Assembly (NCBI GenBank): GCA_041874725.1
Contig: CP097466.1
Location: 186,001 to 250,000, forward strand
DNA length: 64,000 nt
Direction of reading: 5' to 3'
Source of the DNA: Duganella sp. BuS-21
GTDB taxonomy: Bacteria; Pseudomonadota; Gammaproteobacteria; Burkholderiales; Burkholderiaceae_D
Part shown: one piece after another, positions 1-11,500 of the stretch
Numbering within the stretch: position 1 is the first letter of the stretch
How the letters are laid out: every line of letters starts with the position of its first letter
Notes under the pieces: generated by a model
Databases searched by the model: none
What the model was told of the DNA's origin: nothing
The model's input: only the letters and a program-made list of their open reading frames with translations
Made by a program: the position numbers and the translations under genes

Positions 1-2
1 CC

Positions 3-839
3 GGTGAAACACTGTCCGCACTTCTGTTCCTGCGTGGCGACGTAGCACCATCGCCGAATCGCGCCACGGTAGTCTATTCGTCGAGCACACCCGATCAGAA
101 GTACGACTCAGGCAATGCCGTACCCGCCGATTTGCGACCTCTCGCTTTGCTGACCGCCTTGGAACTCAAGTACCCAGAGCAAACCGCAACTGCAGCAACG
201 CACAACGTCACGTTCGAACCGCGATTGGCTAATCAAAGTTTGACTGAACGGGTAGCGGCGCTGAGTACTGCCAACATCATTTCCAGCCCTACCAACCTGA
301 CCAACGTAGCTAACAAACTGTTCCACAGCGACACCGAACAACTGCTGCTGGATCAGAATAACCGACGCTTTACTATCAAAACGCCGCGCACAGAGGCATT
401 GACTACCGCCGTCTCGCTCAGCAACGTCAACTTGAACGCTCTCAAGATTCAAAGCATCGACAGTGCCGCGCTGCTTTCGGCCAGCACCTTGAATCGCGCC
501 GACACGCTCGGTAGCAGCAAGAATATTTTGTTGATCTTTGCCACCGACGCGGTGAACACCAACATGACGTTCAAGGGAGACAAGCGCGAGATCCTGGATG
601 CCGTTGGCACGTTGCCGGTTCGCATTCGTCCGGGATTGGCCAAGGCGTCGATCCAGCTACAGCACAAGACTCCAATGCGCATGTGGAGCCTTAGCCAAAC
701 TGGCGTGCGCCAACGCGAAATCATGCTGACGCCAGTTGAAAGCGAAAGCAGCATTGAATGGAAGTTTGAGCTGAACAACACTGACAGTGTATTCGGCCCG
801 ACGACCTTTTTTGTAATGGAAGAAGTTACCGCTTCTTAA
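3..839 (+). CDS. C-terminal part of a probable secreted carbohydrate-active protein (5' truncated)
   Basis: The reading frame is open from the window edge to a TAA at 837-839, so this is the last 278 residues of a gene that begins outside the window. Internal ATG/TTG codons are not convincing starts because coding continues upstream of them. The fragment has alternating short hydrophobic stretches typical of beta-sandwich domains. It includes a FTIKTPRT segment followed by a KNILLIFATDAVNTNMTF segment, which resemble the C-terminal beta domains of some glycoside hydrolases ('TPRTQ' and 'NTGM' type motifs). That family assignment is from memory of motif style and is an inference. No catalytic residues can be assigned. 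It is followed directly by a hairpin terminator shared with the convergent pckG. Confidence 0.45.
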   Translation, partial: GETLSALLFLRGDVAPSPNRATVVYSSSTPDQKYDSGNAVPADLRPLALLTALELKYPEQTATAATHNVTFEPRLANQSLTERVAALSTANIISSPTNLTNVANKLFHSDTEQLLLDQNNRRFTIKTPRTEALTTAVSLSNVNLNALKIQSIDSAALLSASTLNRADTLGSSKNILLIFATDAVNTNMTFKGDKREILDAVGTLPVRIRPGLAKASIQLQHKTPMRMWSLSQTGVRQREIMLTPVESESSIEWKFELNNTDSVFGPTTFFVMEEVTAS

Positions 840-841
840 AC

Positions 842-881
842 CAAAAAAAACGGCGCGCAGCGTTTGACCGCTGTGCGCCGT
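842..881 (-). terminator. Rho-independent terminator of pckG, between convergent genes
   Basis: Arms 850-862 and 869-881 form a 13-bp GC-rich stem with a 6-nt loop (one internal mismatch). A run of eight A on the plus strand (843-850) gives a U-tract for the minus-strand transcript, so it terminates pckG. The plus-strand gene ending at 839 may use the same hairpin, but without a clear U-tract. Confidence 0.8.
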
Positions 882-901
882 TCCTGTCTCCTCCGGCCGG
901 C

Positions 902-2767
902 TTATTTTGCCAGGCGCTTCTCGAGGTCGGCTTTGACCGCTTTCAGTTCTTCAGGCAGGCGGTAGGCCAGCTTGGTGAACAATTCTTCGTGCAGGCCCAG
1001 CTCTTCGCGCCATGCATCCTTGTCGATCGAGGTGATGGTTTCGAACTCTTCCGGCGAGAACGGAATGCCGTCCCACTTCAGGTCGCCAAAGCGCGGGGTG
1101 GTGCCGAAGATGTTTTCGATACCGCCGGCCGTGCCTTCGATACGTTCCAGCATCCATTTCAGCACGCGCATATTGTCGCCGAAGCCAGGCCAGACGAAGT
1201 GGCCCTGCTCGTCGGTACGGAACCAGTTGACGCAGAAGATCTTCGGCAGGGTGGCGCCATCGATCTTGCCCAATTTTTCGCCCAGGTTCAGCCAGTGCTG
1301 GAAGTAGTCGCTCATGTTGTAGCCGATGAACGGCAGCATCGCGAACGGATCGCGCCGCACGATGCCCATCTGGCCGGCGGCGGCGGCCGTGGTTTCCGAA
1401 CCCATGGTGGCAGCCATGTACACGCCTTCCACCCAGTTGCGCGCTTCGGTCACCAGTGGCACGGTGGTCGAACGACGGCCGCCGAAGATGAAGGCCGAGA
1501 TCGGCACGCCGGCCGGATCGTCCCAGGCCGGATCGATCACCGGATTCTGGGTCGCCGGCACGGTGAAGCGGGCGTTCGGGTGGGCCGCCTTGCCGGTCGA
1601 CTCAGGCGTCCAGTCCTTGCCCTGCCAATCGATCAGATGCTGCGGCGCCGGCTTGCTCAGGCCTTCCCACCAGACATCGCCGTCGTCGGTCAGCGCGACG
1701 TTGGTGAAGATGGTGTTCTCGCGCAGCGAGGCCATGCAGTTGTAATTGGTTTTTTCGTTGGTGCCAGGGGCAACGCCGAAGTAGCCGGCTTCCGGATTGA
1801 TCGCGTACAGGCGGCCGTCGGCGCCCGGCTTGATCCAGGCGATATCGTCGCCGATGGTGGTGATCTTCCAGCCTTTGAAGCTTTCAGGCGGGATCAGCAT
1901 GGCGAAATTGGTCTTGCCGCAGGCCGAAGGGAAGGCCGCCGCGATGTAGTGCTTCTTGCCTTCCGGCGATTCCACGCCCAGGATCAGCATGTGTTCAGCC
2001 AGCCAGCCAGCGCCGCCGTTCTGTGCGTCCTGGTGGCCCATGTTCGACGCGATGCGCAGCGCGAAGCACTTCTTGCCCAGCAGGGCGTTGCCGCCGTAGC
2101 CCGAACCGAAGGACCAGATTTCGCGGGTCTCAGGGTAGTGCACGATGTACTTGGTGGAATTGCATGGCCATGCCACGTCTTTTTCGCCGGCTTTCAGCGG
2201 TGCGCCCACGGTGTGCACGCACGGCACGAATTCACCGTCGGTGCCCAGCACGTCGTAGACGGCCTTGCCCATGCGCGTCATGGTGCGCATATTGACGGCC
2301 ACGTAGGGCGAATCCGACAGTTCCACGCCGATGTGGGCGATCGGCGAGCCCAGCGGGCCCATCGAGAACGGCACCACATACATGGTGCGGCCGGTCATGC
2401 AGCCGTCGAACAACGGATGCAGGGTGGCGCGCATTTCGGACGGGTCCATCCAGTTATTGGTCGGGCCGGCTTCTTCCCTGGTTTTCGAGCAGATGAAGGT
2501 GCGATCTTCCACGCGGGCGACGTCGGTCGGGTCCGAGCAGGCCAGGTAGGAATTCGGACGTTTTTCCTGGTTCAGCTTTTTCATGGTGCCGGCGGCAACC
2601 ATTTCGGCGCACAGGCGGTCGTACTCTTCTTGCGAGCCGTCGCACCAGTAAATGCGGTCCGGCTTGGTCAGGGCGGCGATCTCTGCCACCCAATTGATAA
2701 GCTTTTGCTGTTTGATGTAAGCTGGGGCGGTCAATGGTGCGACGCCACCCATCACAGGCTGATTCAT
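902..2767 (-). CDS. pckG: Phosphoenolpyruvate carboxykinase (GTP)
   Basis: 621 residues, the usual size of the GTP-dependent PEPCK family. The enzyme converts oxaloacetate and GTP to phosphoenolpyruvate, GDP and CO2 in the cytoplasm and is the entry step of gluconeogenesis from C4 acids. The kinase P-loop [10 protein letters not shown] lies near residue 278. The conserved [19 protein letters not shown] and [15 protein letters not shown] segments are present, and the protein lines up with the family from end to end. The start ATG at 2767 gives the expected N-terminus. The gene is transcribed divergently from the hydroxyacid dehydrogenase at 3048 and ends in a strong hairpin. No truncation or odd codon use is seen. 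Confidence 0.97.
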   Translation of the reverse strand: MNQPVMGGVAPLTAPAYIKQQKLINWVAEIAALTKPDRIYWCDGSQEEYDRLCAEMVAAGTMKKLNQEKRPNSYLACSDPTDVARVEDRTFICSKTREEAGPTNNWMDPSEMRATLHPLFDGCMTGRTMYVVPFSMGPLGSPIAHIGVELSDSPYVAVNMRTMTRMGKAVYDVLGTDGEFVPCVHTVGAPLKAGEKDVAWPCNSTKYIVHYPETREIWSFGSGYGGNALLGKKCFALRIASNMGHQDAQNGGAGWLAEHMLILGVESPEGKKHYIAAAFPSACGKTNFAMLIPPESFKGWKITTIGDDIAWIKPGADGRLYAINPEAGYFGVAPGTNEKTNYNCMASLRENTIFTNVALTDDGDVWWEGLSKPAPQHLIDWQGKDWTPESTGKAAHPNARFTVPATQNPVIDPAWDDPAGVPISAFIFGGRRSTTVPLVTEARNWVEGVYMAATMGSETTAAAAGQMGIVRRDPFAMLPFIGYNMSDYFQHWLNLGEKLGKIDGATLPKIFCVNWFRTDEQGHFVWPGFGDNMRVLKWMLERIEGTAGGIENIFGTTPRFGDLKWDGIPFSPEEFETITSIDKDAWREELGLHEELFTKLAYRLPEELKAVKADLEKRLAK

Positions 2768-3047
2768 GGTACCTCCAATGCTAATTAAGATTCGTAGCAG
2801 CAGGATCGTCGTCAGCTTATGGCTAGGCGCTCAGAGGTCCATTCGAAATGGGTCGGCGGTCATACGGCGGTCGTGCGGCGGCCCGGATCTGGTCGACGGG
2901 CCTTGGTTGTCGGCCGATTGTACACCCCTCAACAAGTGTTCCAAACAAAAATGTAGGAGAATTGGTTGACTAAAGTAGTAAGCTATTCGCCTTACGTTGG
3001 AAGCTGTTATTTCGCTACGAAATCCACCAAAACGTCGTCTATCTTTC
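2768..3047. promoter_or_regulatory. Divergent intergenic region between pckG and the hydroxyacid dehydrogenase
   Basis: About 280 bases with no supported gene. The half near the dehydrogenase (about 2935-3010) is AT-richer than the surroundings and probably holds both promoters. I could not pick a convincing -35/-10 pair or operator. Small ORFs crossing it on both strands lack ribosome binding sites. Confidence 0.4.
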
Positions 3048-4043
3048 ATGAAAATCGCCATACTCGATGATTACCAAAATGCAACCCCAAGCCTGAAGTG
3101 CTTCGGGCTGTTGGCAAACCACGAAGTAAAAGTGTTCAACAGTACTACGCGCGGCTTGGGTCAACTGGCCATCCGCCTGGCACCCTTCGATGCGCTGGTG
3201 CTGATCCGCGAGCGCACGGCGCTGAACCGGGCTTTGCTGTCGAAATTGCCGAATTTGAAATTGATTTCGCAAACCGGCCGGCTGGCCGGCCACGTCGATG
3301 TGGCGGCCGCGACCGAGCTCGGCATTGCCATCAGCGAAGGTGTCGGCTCGCCGACCGCCCCGTCCGAACTGACCTGGGCGCTGATCATGACGGCCGCACG
3401 CAAGATCGTGCCGTATGCGAACAACCTGAAGGACGGACTGTGGCAGACCGCCTCCGTCAACCCGCAGTTGAACGGGCTGGGCTTCGTGCTCAAGGGCCGC
3501 ACGCTGGGGATCTGGGGCTACGGCAAGATCGGCCAGACCGTGGCCGGTTACGGCCGTGCCTTCGGCATGCGGGTGATGGTCTGGGGCAGCGAGGCCAGCC
3601 GCAACAAGGCGCTGGCCGACGGCTACACCGCAGCGGCCTCGCGCGAGGAATTCTTCGCCGAGGCGGACGTGCTGAGCCTGCATTTGCGGCTGAACGACGC
3701 CACGCGCGGCATCGTGACGGCGGACGTCCTGGCCCGCATGCGGCCGGACGCCCTATTCGTCAACACCAGCCGGGCCGAACTGGTGCAGCCGGACGCGCTG
3801 GAACAGGCTTTGACGCGGGGCCGGCCGGGCTACGCGGCGCTGGATGTGTTCTGTTCGGAGCCGTTGGCGGCAGATTCGCCGCTTTTACGGATACCTACCG
3901 TGCTGGCGACGCCACACCTGGGCTACGTCGAGCAGGACAGCTATGAGTTGTACTTCCAGCATGCCTTGCAGAACGTGGCAGATTTCGCCGACGGCAAGCC
4001 GGCCAACATCCACAATCCCGACTACGCCGCCAAGGCGCGCTAG
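3048..4043 (+). CDS. D-2-hydroxyacid dehydrogenase family protein
   Basis: 331 residues starting MKIAILDDYQN, the typical N-terminus of this subfamily. The TTG 51 bases upstream adds residues unlike the family, so ATG 3048 is preferred although no strong ribosome binding site is visible. The NAD-binding fold carries LGIWGYGKIGQ (GxGxxG) in the middle. The family catalytic Arg is in NTSRAEL and the catalytic His in ATPHLGY near the C-terminus. These enzymes reduce 2-keto acids to D-2-hydroxy acids with NAD(P)H; the substrate cannot be told from sequence. The stop codon overlaps the stop of the convergent gene at 4040 (shared CTAG). Confidence 0.88.
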   Translation: MKIAILDDYQNATPSLKCFGLLANHEVKVFNSTTRGLGQLAIRLAPFDALVLIRERTALNRALLSKLPNLKLISQTGRLAGHVDVAAATELGIAISEGVGSPTAPSELTWALIMTAARKIVPYANNLKDGLWQTASVNPQLNGLGFVLKGRTLGIWGYGKIGQTVAGYGRAFGMRVMVWGSEASRNKALADGYTAAASREEFFAEADVLSLHLRLNDATRGIVTADVLARMRPDALFVNTSRAELVQPDALEQALTRGRPGYAALDVFCSEPLAADSPLLRIPTVLATPHLGYVEQDSYELYFQHALQNVADFADGKPANIHNPDYAAKAR

Positions 4044-4807
4044 TCGGTCTGCTCCGGCACTTCGGGCAAGCCGGTCAGATTGATGCGCGGCGCCGGCATC
4101 ACATGTACCTTGCTCCACAGGCCGGCCCAGCCGGGCGGCCAAGTGATGTCCGGTCCCGGATAGGGCTGCAGCGAAGCGCGCACCGGCATCACCGGCACAG
4201 GCGGCATGTCGATCAGCGGGCCGCCATCGGGACGCTGCATGTCCAAACTGTACATATAACCGGGCAACAAGGCGTCGCACACACCGGCAAACCAGGCGGT
4301 ATGGTCTTCGTCGCGCCCCAACGCCTGCGCCAGTCCGTGCGGATCGAACTTCGCCAGCGCATGGATCAGCTCCTCGGTGCTGGCGCCGGGTACATCGCCC
4401 CAGCCCATCACCGGATTGCTGTTGTAATCGGCGCCCGAGCCATACCAGCCCTCGCGCCAGGGGCGCTGCATCCAGTCGCGCTGGCCGGTAAACAAATGCC
4501 AGCGCCAGTGCAGGCCGGACGGCTTGGGCCAGGAATACAGGTACAACTTCTGATAACCGGCCTGATGCAGGGCGCGCACCATGGCCATCAGCCGCGCGTG
4601 GGGCATGCGGTCGGGCGGGGCGCGGCGGAACAGGATGGCCTCGCCGTCGGCAAACTGCACCTCGTCGGTGGACAGGTTGAGGTCGAGCGTGCGCGACTCG
4701 CTGCCGAAGCGGGCGGAAATCCAGCCGGTCAATAAATTGACGGTCGTGATGACGCCATAGCCACGGTGGCGGTGGAAAATAACGGTACCGGGAGCGAGCG
4801 CTTTCAT
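4040..4807 (-). CDS. Hypothetical protein with basic beta-rich N-terminus
   Basis: 255 residues, not recognised. ATG 4807 is preferred over the longer reading because the sequence from MKALAPGTVIFHRHRGYG onward looks like a proper start. The first 45 residues (GTVIFHRHRGYGVITTV...ISARFG) resemble the small beta-barrel found at the N-terminus of CarD/Tudor-like proteins, which is only a similarity of pattern. The rest is rich in Trp, Pro and Gly (residues about 95-140), with a WPPGWAGLWSKVHV segment near the C-terminus. There is no signal peptide or membrane segment. It is convergent with the dehydrogenase and divergent from the asparaginase gene. No function is proposed. Confidence 0.65.
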   Translation of the reverse strand: MKALAPGTVIFHRHRGYGVITTVNLLTGWISARFGSESRTLDLNLSTDEVQFADGEAILFRRAPPDRMPHARLMAMVRALHQAGYQKLYLYSWPKPSGLHWRWHLFTGQRDWMQRPWREGWYGSGADYNSNPVMGWGDVPGASTEELIHALAKFDPHGLAQALGRDEDHTAWFAGVCDALLPGYMYSLDMQRPDGGPLIDMPPVPVMPVRASLQPYPGPDITWPPGWAGLWSKVHVMPAPRINLTGLPEVPEQTD

Positions 4808-4914
4808 AGTCTGCCAACGAACAAAGAAACCAGTGTAGACATAGTACGCCCAGTTTTCCAGTGCGGCGTATAGGTTATGATGCACATCATTTTCTACCAG
4901 TCCGAGTTCTTACC

Positions 4915-5400
4915 ATGACCCTGCGCATCCTCGCCACCGGCGGCACCTTCGACAAACACTACAACGAACTGAACGGCACCCTGGGTTTTGCCGACAGCCA
5001 CGTGCCGGACGTGCTGAAGCGCTGCCGCCTGACCATCGATGTCGCCCTGGAACAACTGCCGTTGATGGACTCGCTGGACATGGTGGACGCCGACCGCGAG
5101 CGCATCCTGGCGTCGTGCCGGGCGGCGGTGGAAAAAGCCATCGTCATCATCCACGGCACCGACACCATGCCGCAGACAGCAGCCGTGCTGGGCGCGGCCG
5201 GCCTGGGCCGGACCATCGTTTTGACCGGCGCCATGATCCCGTATGAAATCGACAACTCGGATGCCCTGTTCAACCTCGGCTTCGCCGCCGGCGTAGCGCA
5301 GACCCTGCCGCCGGGCGTCTACGTCGCCATGAACGGCCAGATCTTCGCCTGGGACAACGTGCAGAAAAACAAAGCCGCCGGCGTCTTCCAGCCGCTGTAA
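4915..5400 (+). CDS. Single-domain asparaginase-family protein
   Basis: 161 residues, about half the length of classical L-asparaginases. It contains the N-terminal catalytic domain only: TGGTFDK near residue 8 (nucleophile Thr) and HGTDTMPQT near residue 80 (second Thr-Asp pair), followed by LTGAMIPYE. The C-terminal domain that completes the active site in the tetrameric enzymes is missing, and the frame ends cleanly with AAGVFQPL then TAA. Short proteins of this type occur widely in proteobacteria, so this is probably a natural form rather than a truncation. ATG 4915 is chosen because the 18 codons upstream do not resemble the family. Activity on asparagine is inferred. Confidence 0.85.
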   Translation: MTLRILATGGTFDKHYNELNGTLGFADSHVPDVLKRCRLTIDVALEQLPLMDSLDMVDADRERILASCRAAVEKAIVIIHGTDTMPQTAAVLGAAGLGRTIVLTGAMIPYEIDNSDALFNLGFAAGVAQTLPPGVYVAMNGQIFAWDNVQKNKAAGVFQPL

Positions 5401-5410
5401 CCCGAATTCG

Positions 5411-5502
5411 GGGTCAGCTCTGTCATTTGGACATTTGGCCCGTTTTGCGGAACTAGTTGGGAGTTATTTAGTTCCCTTTTGTCCGAATGACAGAGCTGAC
5501 CC
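5411..5502. repeat. 92-bp element with perfect 17-bp inverted ends
   Basis: 5411-5427 (GGGTCAGCTCTGTCATT) is the exact reverse complement of 5486-5502, and the pairing extends imperfectly inward (TGGACA against TGTCCG). Outside the right arm the 11-bp unit TGATTAGGTTC occurs twice in tandem (5503-5524). It fills the gap between the asparaginase and giant-protein genes. It looks like a REP or small palindromic element. No flanking target duplication is visible. Confidence 0.7.
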
Positions 5503-5530
5503 TGATTAGGTTCTGATTAGGTTCGAGCAA

Positions 5531-8500
5531 TTAGCGGGGCAGGGCCAGCAGGCCTGGTGCGGCGCTGCCTTGCAGGGCTTTCAGGCGCAGGCTTTCGTGC
5601 TCGGCGTGGACCGCGTCGCCGCCCGGTGGCGGGGCCGAGAATTGTTGTAGCGCGTCGCTCAGGCGCGCGACGCTGGCCGTCAGTTGGCCGCCGACCGGCG
5701 TTGTTGCCGCCGTATCGCCCTTGAACGTCGAGAGCGCCTGCGTCAAGCCGCTGACCTTGCCGCTCAGGCCTTGCGCAAACCAGACGTCGGCCGCTGCGTG
5801 CGATCCGCCATCGTCTGTCGTGTAGGTCGAAGTGAGGCCGATCAGGTTGCCGTTGTCGATCGCGTCGCCGCGCTGCACGTCCAGGTTGAGGCTGCTGATG
5901 TGCAAGTCGGCCAGCGTTTTCAACTCGCGGCCCTGGCTGATGCCATCGGCGTCGGCATCGATCCATACGCGCAGCTCGCCGAAGCGCGCATCCTGCCCAT
6001 CAACCTTGCCGTCCGCGTTGTCGTCCAGTGACGCCAGCGCCTCATAGCCATGGCCTGCCGTGCGGCCGTCGGCCAGGCGGGTCGCCGAACCGAATAGTTC
6101 GCTGCCGTCGTTGATCACGCCGTCGCCGTTATGGTCCAGCGCCAGCAAGCCGTCGCCGGCGCCGACCCAGCCGGTCGCGCGCTGTGTGCCGCTGGCCGCC
6201 AGGTCGAATTGCACACCCGCTTCCAGCCCCAGCGTGCGCACGCCGTTGCCGTCCAGGTCCAGCACCAGCGGCGTGACGAAGGTCATGGCCGCTTTCTGTT
6301 CGGCGCTGAAGGCCCCTTGCTGCGAGGCCGACAGCGCATGGTATTGCGCCGAGCTCATGACGTGCGTTTGCGTCGTCGTCAGCTGCGCCAGCTGGGCGTT
6401 GCTGAGCGCCTTCATCTGGAACGGCGTCAGCGCGCGGATCTGTTGCGCCGCCAAACTGGCGATGTCGTCAACGTCGATCGCTTTCAGATTCGCCACGCTG
6501 AGGTCGGCGATCATGGCCGTGCTCAGCGCCGCCAGTTGGGCGCCGGCAAACGCCGCCATCTGCGCCGCCGTGAACTGGCTGGCGCTGTCGCTCGGCCTGA
6601 GCGCCGCAACCTGTGCCAGCGTCAGCACCGAGATTTGCTGCGGCGTCAGCGCCAGCAGTTGTTCGTCGGTCAGTGCACGCATGACGCTGGGGTTCAGCAT
6701 GACCAGGTCGTACACTTCAACCGCCGCCAGCGACGCCGGCCGCAGGCGCGCGATGGCCGACGAGTTGAGCGCCGCAAACTGCGCTTCGGTCAGCGCCTGC
6801 AGTTGCGCCGTGTTCATCGCCGCCAGCAGGTTGCCGTCCTTGGCCGCCGCATTCAGCAGCGTCGGGCTGATGGCCGCCACGTCGTCCAGATCCAGATACG
6901 CTACTTGCGTCGCCGACAGGGTCGCCAGCTGAGCGCTGCCCATCCCAGCGACCTGCTCGACGCTGAGCGCCGCGATCTGGCTGCCTTTGAGCGCCAGCAA
7001 CTGCTGCGTTTTCAGCGCCGCCACGGCCGATACTTTCAACGCGCCGATGTCTTCCGCCTGCATCGCCCCCACCACCGTCAGGGGCAGCGCGGCCATCTGC
7101 ACACCGCTCAGGGCCGCCGCCTGTTCCACCGTCAACGCCGCCGCCTGCGCCGTGCTCAGGCCGCTGAAGGCCTTGGTGCTCAGCGCCGCGATCTGCGCCG
7201 TGCCCAGCACCGAGATGCCCAGGCCCTTGCCGCCCAGAGCGTTCAACTGCTCGGCGCTCAGGGCGGCGATCGCCGCCACGCTCAGCGACGGCAGCGCGGC
7301 CAAGGTGAGCGCACCGACGTTGGCCGGCGGCAGGCTGGCCAGCTGTACGGCCGTCAACGCCTTGACCTGTTCTGCACGCAGCATGGTGAACTGACCGATG
7401 CTCAGGCTGTTCAATTGCAAGGTCGACAGCGCGCCGACCTGCGCCGTGCCCAGGCCCGCGATCTGGGTCCCGCTCAGGTTGTACAACACGGTCGGCGACA
7501 GCGCGGCGATCTGCCTGACGCTGAACGCGCCGATCTGCTCGGCGCTAAATGCCTTGAGCTGCACGCCGCTGAGGAATTGCATGGCGGTGGTGTTGATCGC
7601 GGCAATCTGCGCGCCGCTCAGCAAGTCCACATGCACCGCCGCACCGGCAGTGTTGACGCCCAGCGCGCCGATCTGCGCGGCCGTCAGGGCCGCCACCGCC
7701 TGCGTGTTGAGCGCGCCGACATCGGTGTCGAGCGCGATGATGGCGGCCAGCGACAGCGCCGGCACCTGGCGCGCACTCAGCGCCGCCACCTGTTCTTCGA
7801 TCAGCGCGCCGATCTGCGCCGGGGCCAGCGCGGCGATCTGGTTCGAGGACAGGGTGACGATCTGGCGCGTGGTCAGGTAGGGCAGCTGGTCGGCGTTCAG
7901 ACGCGCCAGCACGCTGGTCCGCATGGCGGCGATGACCTGGGTGTTCATGGCCGCCAGGCTTACACCGGCCAGGCCGGCAATCCTGGTATCGCTGAGGGCG
8001 TCGATCTGGCGGCTGTTGAGCACGGAAATCTGCGCGCCGGTCAGCGCGTTCAGCTGGCCAGCCGTCAGCACCGTCATTTGCGCCGTGCTCAGGCCGACGA
8101 TGGCGCGCGTCTGCAGCGCCGCCACGTCTTCCGCTTCCAGCCTGGCGATCAGATTCAGCGACAACGAAGCCAGCTGGGCGCTGCTCAGCGCCGCAGCCTG
8201 CACCTGGCTGATGGCAACCACCTGCGCATTGGTCAGTCCACCCAGCGCACTGGTGCTGAGCGCGGCGAATTGCGCGCTGCTGAGCACGCCGAACTGGGCG
8301 CCGGTGAGGGCGGCCAATTGCGTGGCCGACAGGCCTTTGAGGGTGTTGGTCTTGAGCGCGACGATGTCTTCCAGATCGAACACGCGCACGTCGGCGCTCG
8401 GCAGGGCCGCCAGCTGGGCGCTGCTCAACGCCGCCACTTGTACCGAACTCAGCGCATGTGCCTGGCGCGTGCGCAGGCCGGTCAAGGCGTCGATGCTCAG

Positions 8501-11500
8501 CGCGGCGATTTGCGCCGTGCTCAGAGCCCAGATGGCGCTCTCGCCGCTGCCCTCGGGATCGTTGCCGAGCACGCCCAGCTGGGCGGCGCTCAGCGCGGCG
8601 ATCACGGCCGGTTTCAGCGCCACCAGGTTGTCGGTGTTGATGGCGCCGATTTCGCGCAGCGACAGGCCGGCCACTTGCGTCGAACTCAGCGACGCGATCT
8701 GGGTCGAACGCAGATTGAACATCTGGTTGGTAGTCAGCGCATTGAGCTGATTGGCGCTCAGTGCGCCGATCTGGCGCGTGGTGAACGCCGCCACCTGATC
8801 GGTGGTGAGCGCGGCCAGCAGGCGATTGCTCAGGCCGGCGATAACGCCGGTGTTGAGCACCGCGATATCGTTCAGCTCCAGCCCTTGCAGGCCGTCCGCA
8901 CTGAGCGCGGAGAATTGGGTCGCCGTCAGCGAGGAAATTTGTGCGCTGGTGAGCGCCGTCACCTGGTCGGCGCTGAGCAGCGCCGCCTGGCGCGCGCTCA
9001 GCGCACTGAGCGTGGCCGTGCGCAGCACCGCCAGGTCGGCCGTTTCCAGCGCGACGATGTCTTCGTTGGCCAACGCGCTCAATTGCAGGCTGCTCATGAC
9101 CGCCGCCTGCGCCGTGCTCAGCGCGGCGATCTGCTCGATGTTGAGGGCCGCGATGGCGCGCGCGTCCAGCACGCTGAACTGGGTGGTGGTGAGCGTGCCG
9201 AACAGGTTGCCGGCCGGGTCGCCGCCCAGCGCCGCCAGCTGTGCCGCGCTCATCGCCACCAGCATGGCCGTGCTCAGCGCGCGCATGCCGCTGCTGCCGA
9301 TCGCCGCGATGTCGTCCGGCGCCAGGCCCGGCAGGCTGCGCGTGGTGAGGCCGGCGATTTGCCGGCTGTTCAGCAGCGCCACTTGTTCCGGGCTCAGGGC
9401 TCCGACCTGCTGGCTGCTGAAGACGGCGAATTGCTGCGAACTCAGGCTGGTGAGCTGCTCCGGCGTCAGGCCGGACATCAGGTCCGGCGAGAGCGCGGCC
9501 AGCACGGCCGGCCCCAACGCCGCCAGGCTGTCGCTGGCCAGGCCGGCCGCCGCGTCACCCGGCAGGGCGGCGATCTGGCGGCTGCTGAGGGCGGCGAACT
9601 GCGCCGGTGTCATGGCCAGCAATTGGTCGCTGTTCAGCACCGCGATTTGCTGCGTGCTGAGGCCGACGATGGCGTCGGTGCGCAAGGCGGCGAAGTCGAC
9701 CGCCTCCATCGCCGCCACTGCTTCCAACAGCAGCGCGCGCACCTGGGCGCTGTTCAGCGCGGCCACCTGGCGCGTGCTCAGCGCCACCACCGCGTCGAGG
9801 GTCAGGCCGGTCAGGGTTTGCGGGCGCAGCGCGGCGATTTGCTGCGTGCTCAGCGCTTGCACATCGACGTCCAGCGCATTCAGTTGGGCCGAGCTGAGCA
9901 CGGCGATGGCGCTGGTGTTCAGGGCGCCCACCCCGGCGCTGTTGAGGGCAGCCACGGCGTCCAGGCTCAGGCCGGCAACCTGGCGCGAACCGAGGGCGCC
10001 GATCTGCTGCGAACGCAGGTTGGCGATCTGCTCGGAAGTCAATGCATTCAACTGCCCCACGCTGAGCACGCTCATCTGGGACGACGCCAGGCCGACCAAT
10101 TGCTGCGTGCCCATTACGATCAGCGTGTCGGTGGCGATGGCGGCAATGGTGGCGGTGGACAGCGCGCCGAGGTCGTTGCTCTCCATGCCCAGCAGGGCCG
10201 GATAGTTGAGCGCGGCGAACTGTTTGGCGCTCAGCACGCTGGCCTGGCGCGTGCTCAGCGCGGCCACCTGGTCCGCCTCCAGCAGCGCCATTTGCGCGGT
10301 GCTCAGGCTGGCGATGACGCCGGTGCTGAGCGCGCCGAAATCGGCCGCTTCCAGCGCCGGGATCAGCTTGAGGGACAAGGCGCTGGTCTGGCTGCTGCTC
10401 AGGGCGGCGGCCTGGGCCGTGGTCAGGGCAACGATCTGGTCGGTGGTGATGCCGATCAGGGTGCTGGTGCGCAGCGCCGCGATCTGCGCGGTGGTCAGCA
10501 CGCGGAACAGGCTGGCGTCATTGCCGAGCACCGACAGCTGGGACGAGCTGAGCGCGGCGATGGCGTTGGTGCCGAGCGCGCGCAGGGCGCCGCTGCCCAG
10601 CGCGGCGGCGCCGTTGCTGCCGAGGGCGGCCGCTTGCAGCGCGCCCAGGCCAATGATTTGCCGCGTGCTCAACGAGGCGATCTGTGCGGTGGTGAAGGCG
10701 CCGATCTGGGCGCTGCTCATCACCGCCAAGTGGCGCGAGCCGAGCCCGGCCAGCTGCGCCGTGCTCAACGCCCACAGCAGTTGCGGATTCAGCAGCGGCA
10801 CCGCGCTGGTGGTCAGCGACGCCAGGTCGGCGCTCGACAGGCCGGCCAGGGTGTCGCTGTTCAGGGCTGCCAGCTGGCGGCTGTTGAGCACGGAGAATTG
10901 GGTGGTGCTGAACGCGGCCAGCTGGGCGCTGGTCAGCGCCGCCATCTGCTGCGTCGACAGGGCGGCGATGGCCTGGGTCTTGAGCACGGTGATGTCGCGA
11001 CCCGGCAGCGCCTGCAACGCGGCGGTCGACAAGGCGCGCACCTGGGCGCTGTCGAGCGCGGCGGCCTGGCGCGTGGTCAGCCAGGCGCTCTGGTCGCCGC
11101 TCAGCGCCGCCAGTGCGGCGGTGCGCAGGGCGGCAATCTGGTTGGTGGTCAGGCTGGCGATGGCGCTGAAGTCGGCGCCGCCCAGGGTGCTGATCTGCGC
11201 CGTGCTGAGCGCGGCGATCGCGCTGGTGTTCAGGAACGGCAAATCGCCGGCGTCGAGCGCCAGGATATCGTCGCTGGACAGGCCGGCCAGCTGGCGCGCG
11301 CCCAGCACGTTGAGCTGGGCCGTGCGCAGGTTGGTGATCTGGTCTTCCGTCAGGCCGGCGAACTGGGCGCTGCTCATGGCCACGATCTGCTGCGTGGTCA
11401 GCGCGCGGATCTGGTCTTTGTCCCATTGCGACAGGATGGCCGTGCCCAGCTGCGCGATGACGCTGGTGCTGAAGGCGGCGATGTCGGCGGTCGGCAGCAG

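Noticed and set aside
989..2788. 599-residue plus-strand frame across pckG
   Set aside because: It is a GC-rich shadow of a firmly identified gene with no family pattern.
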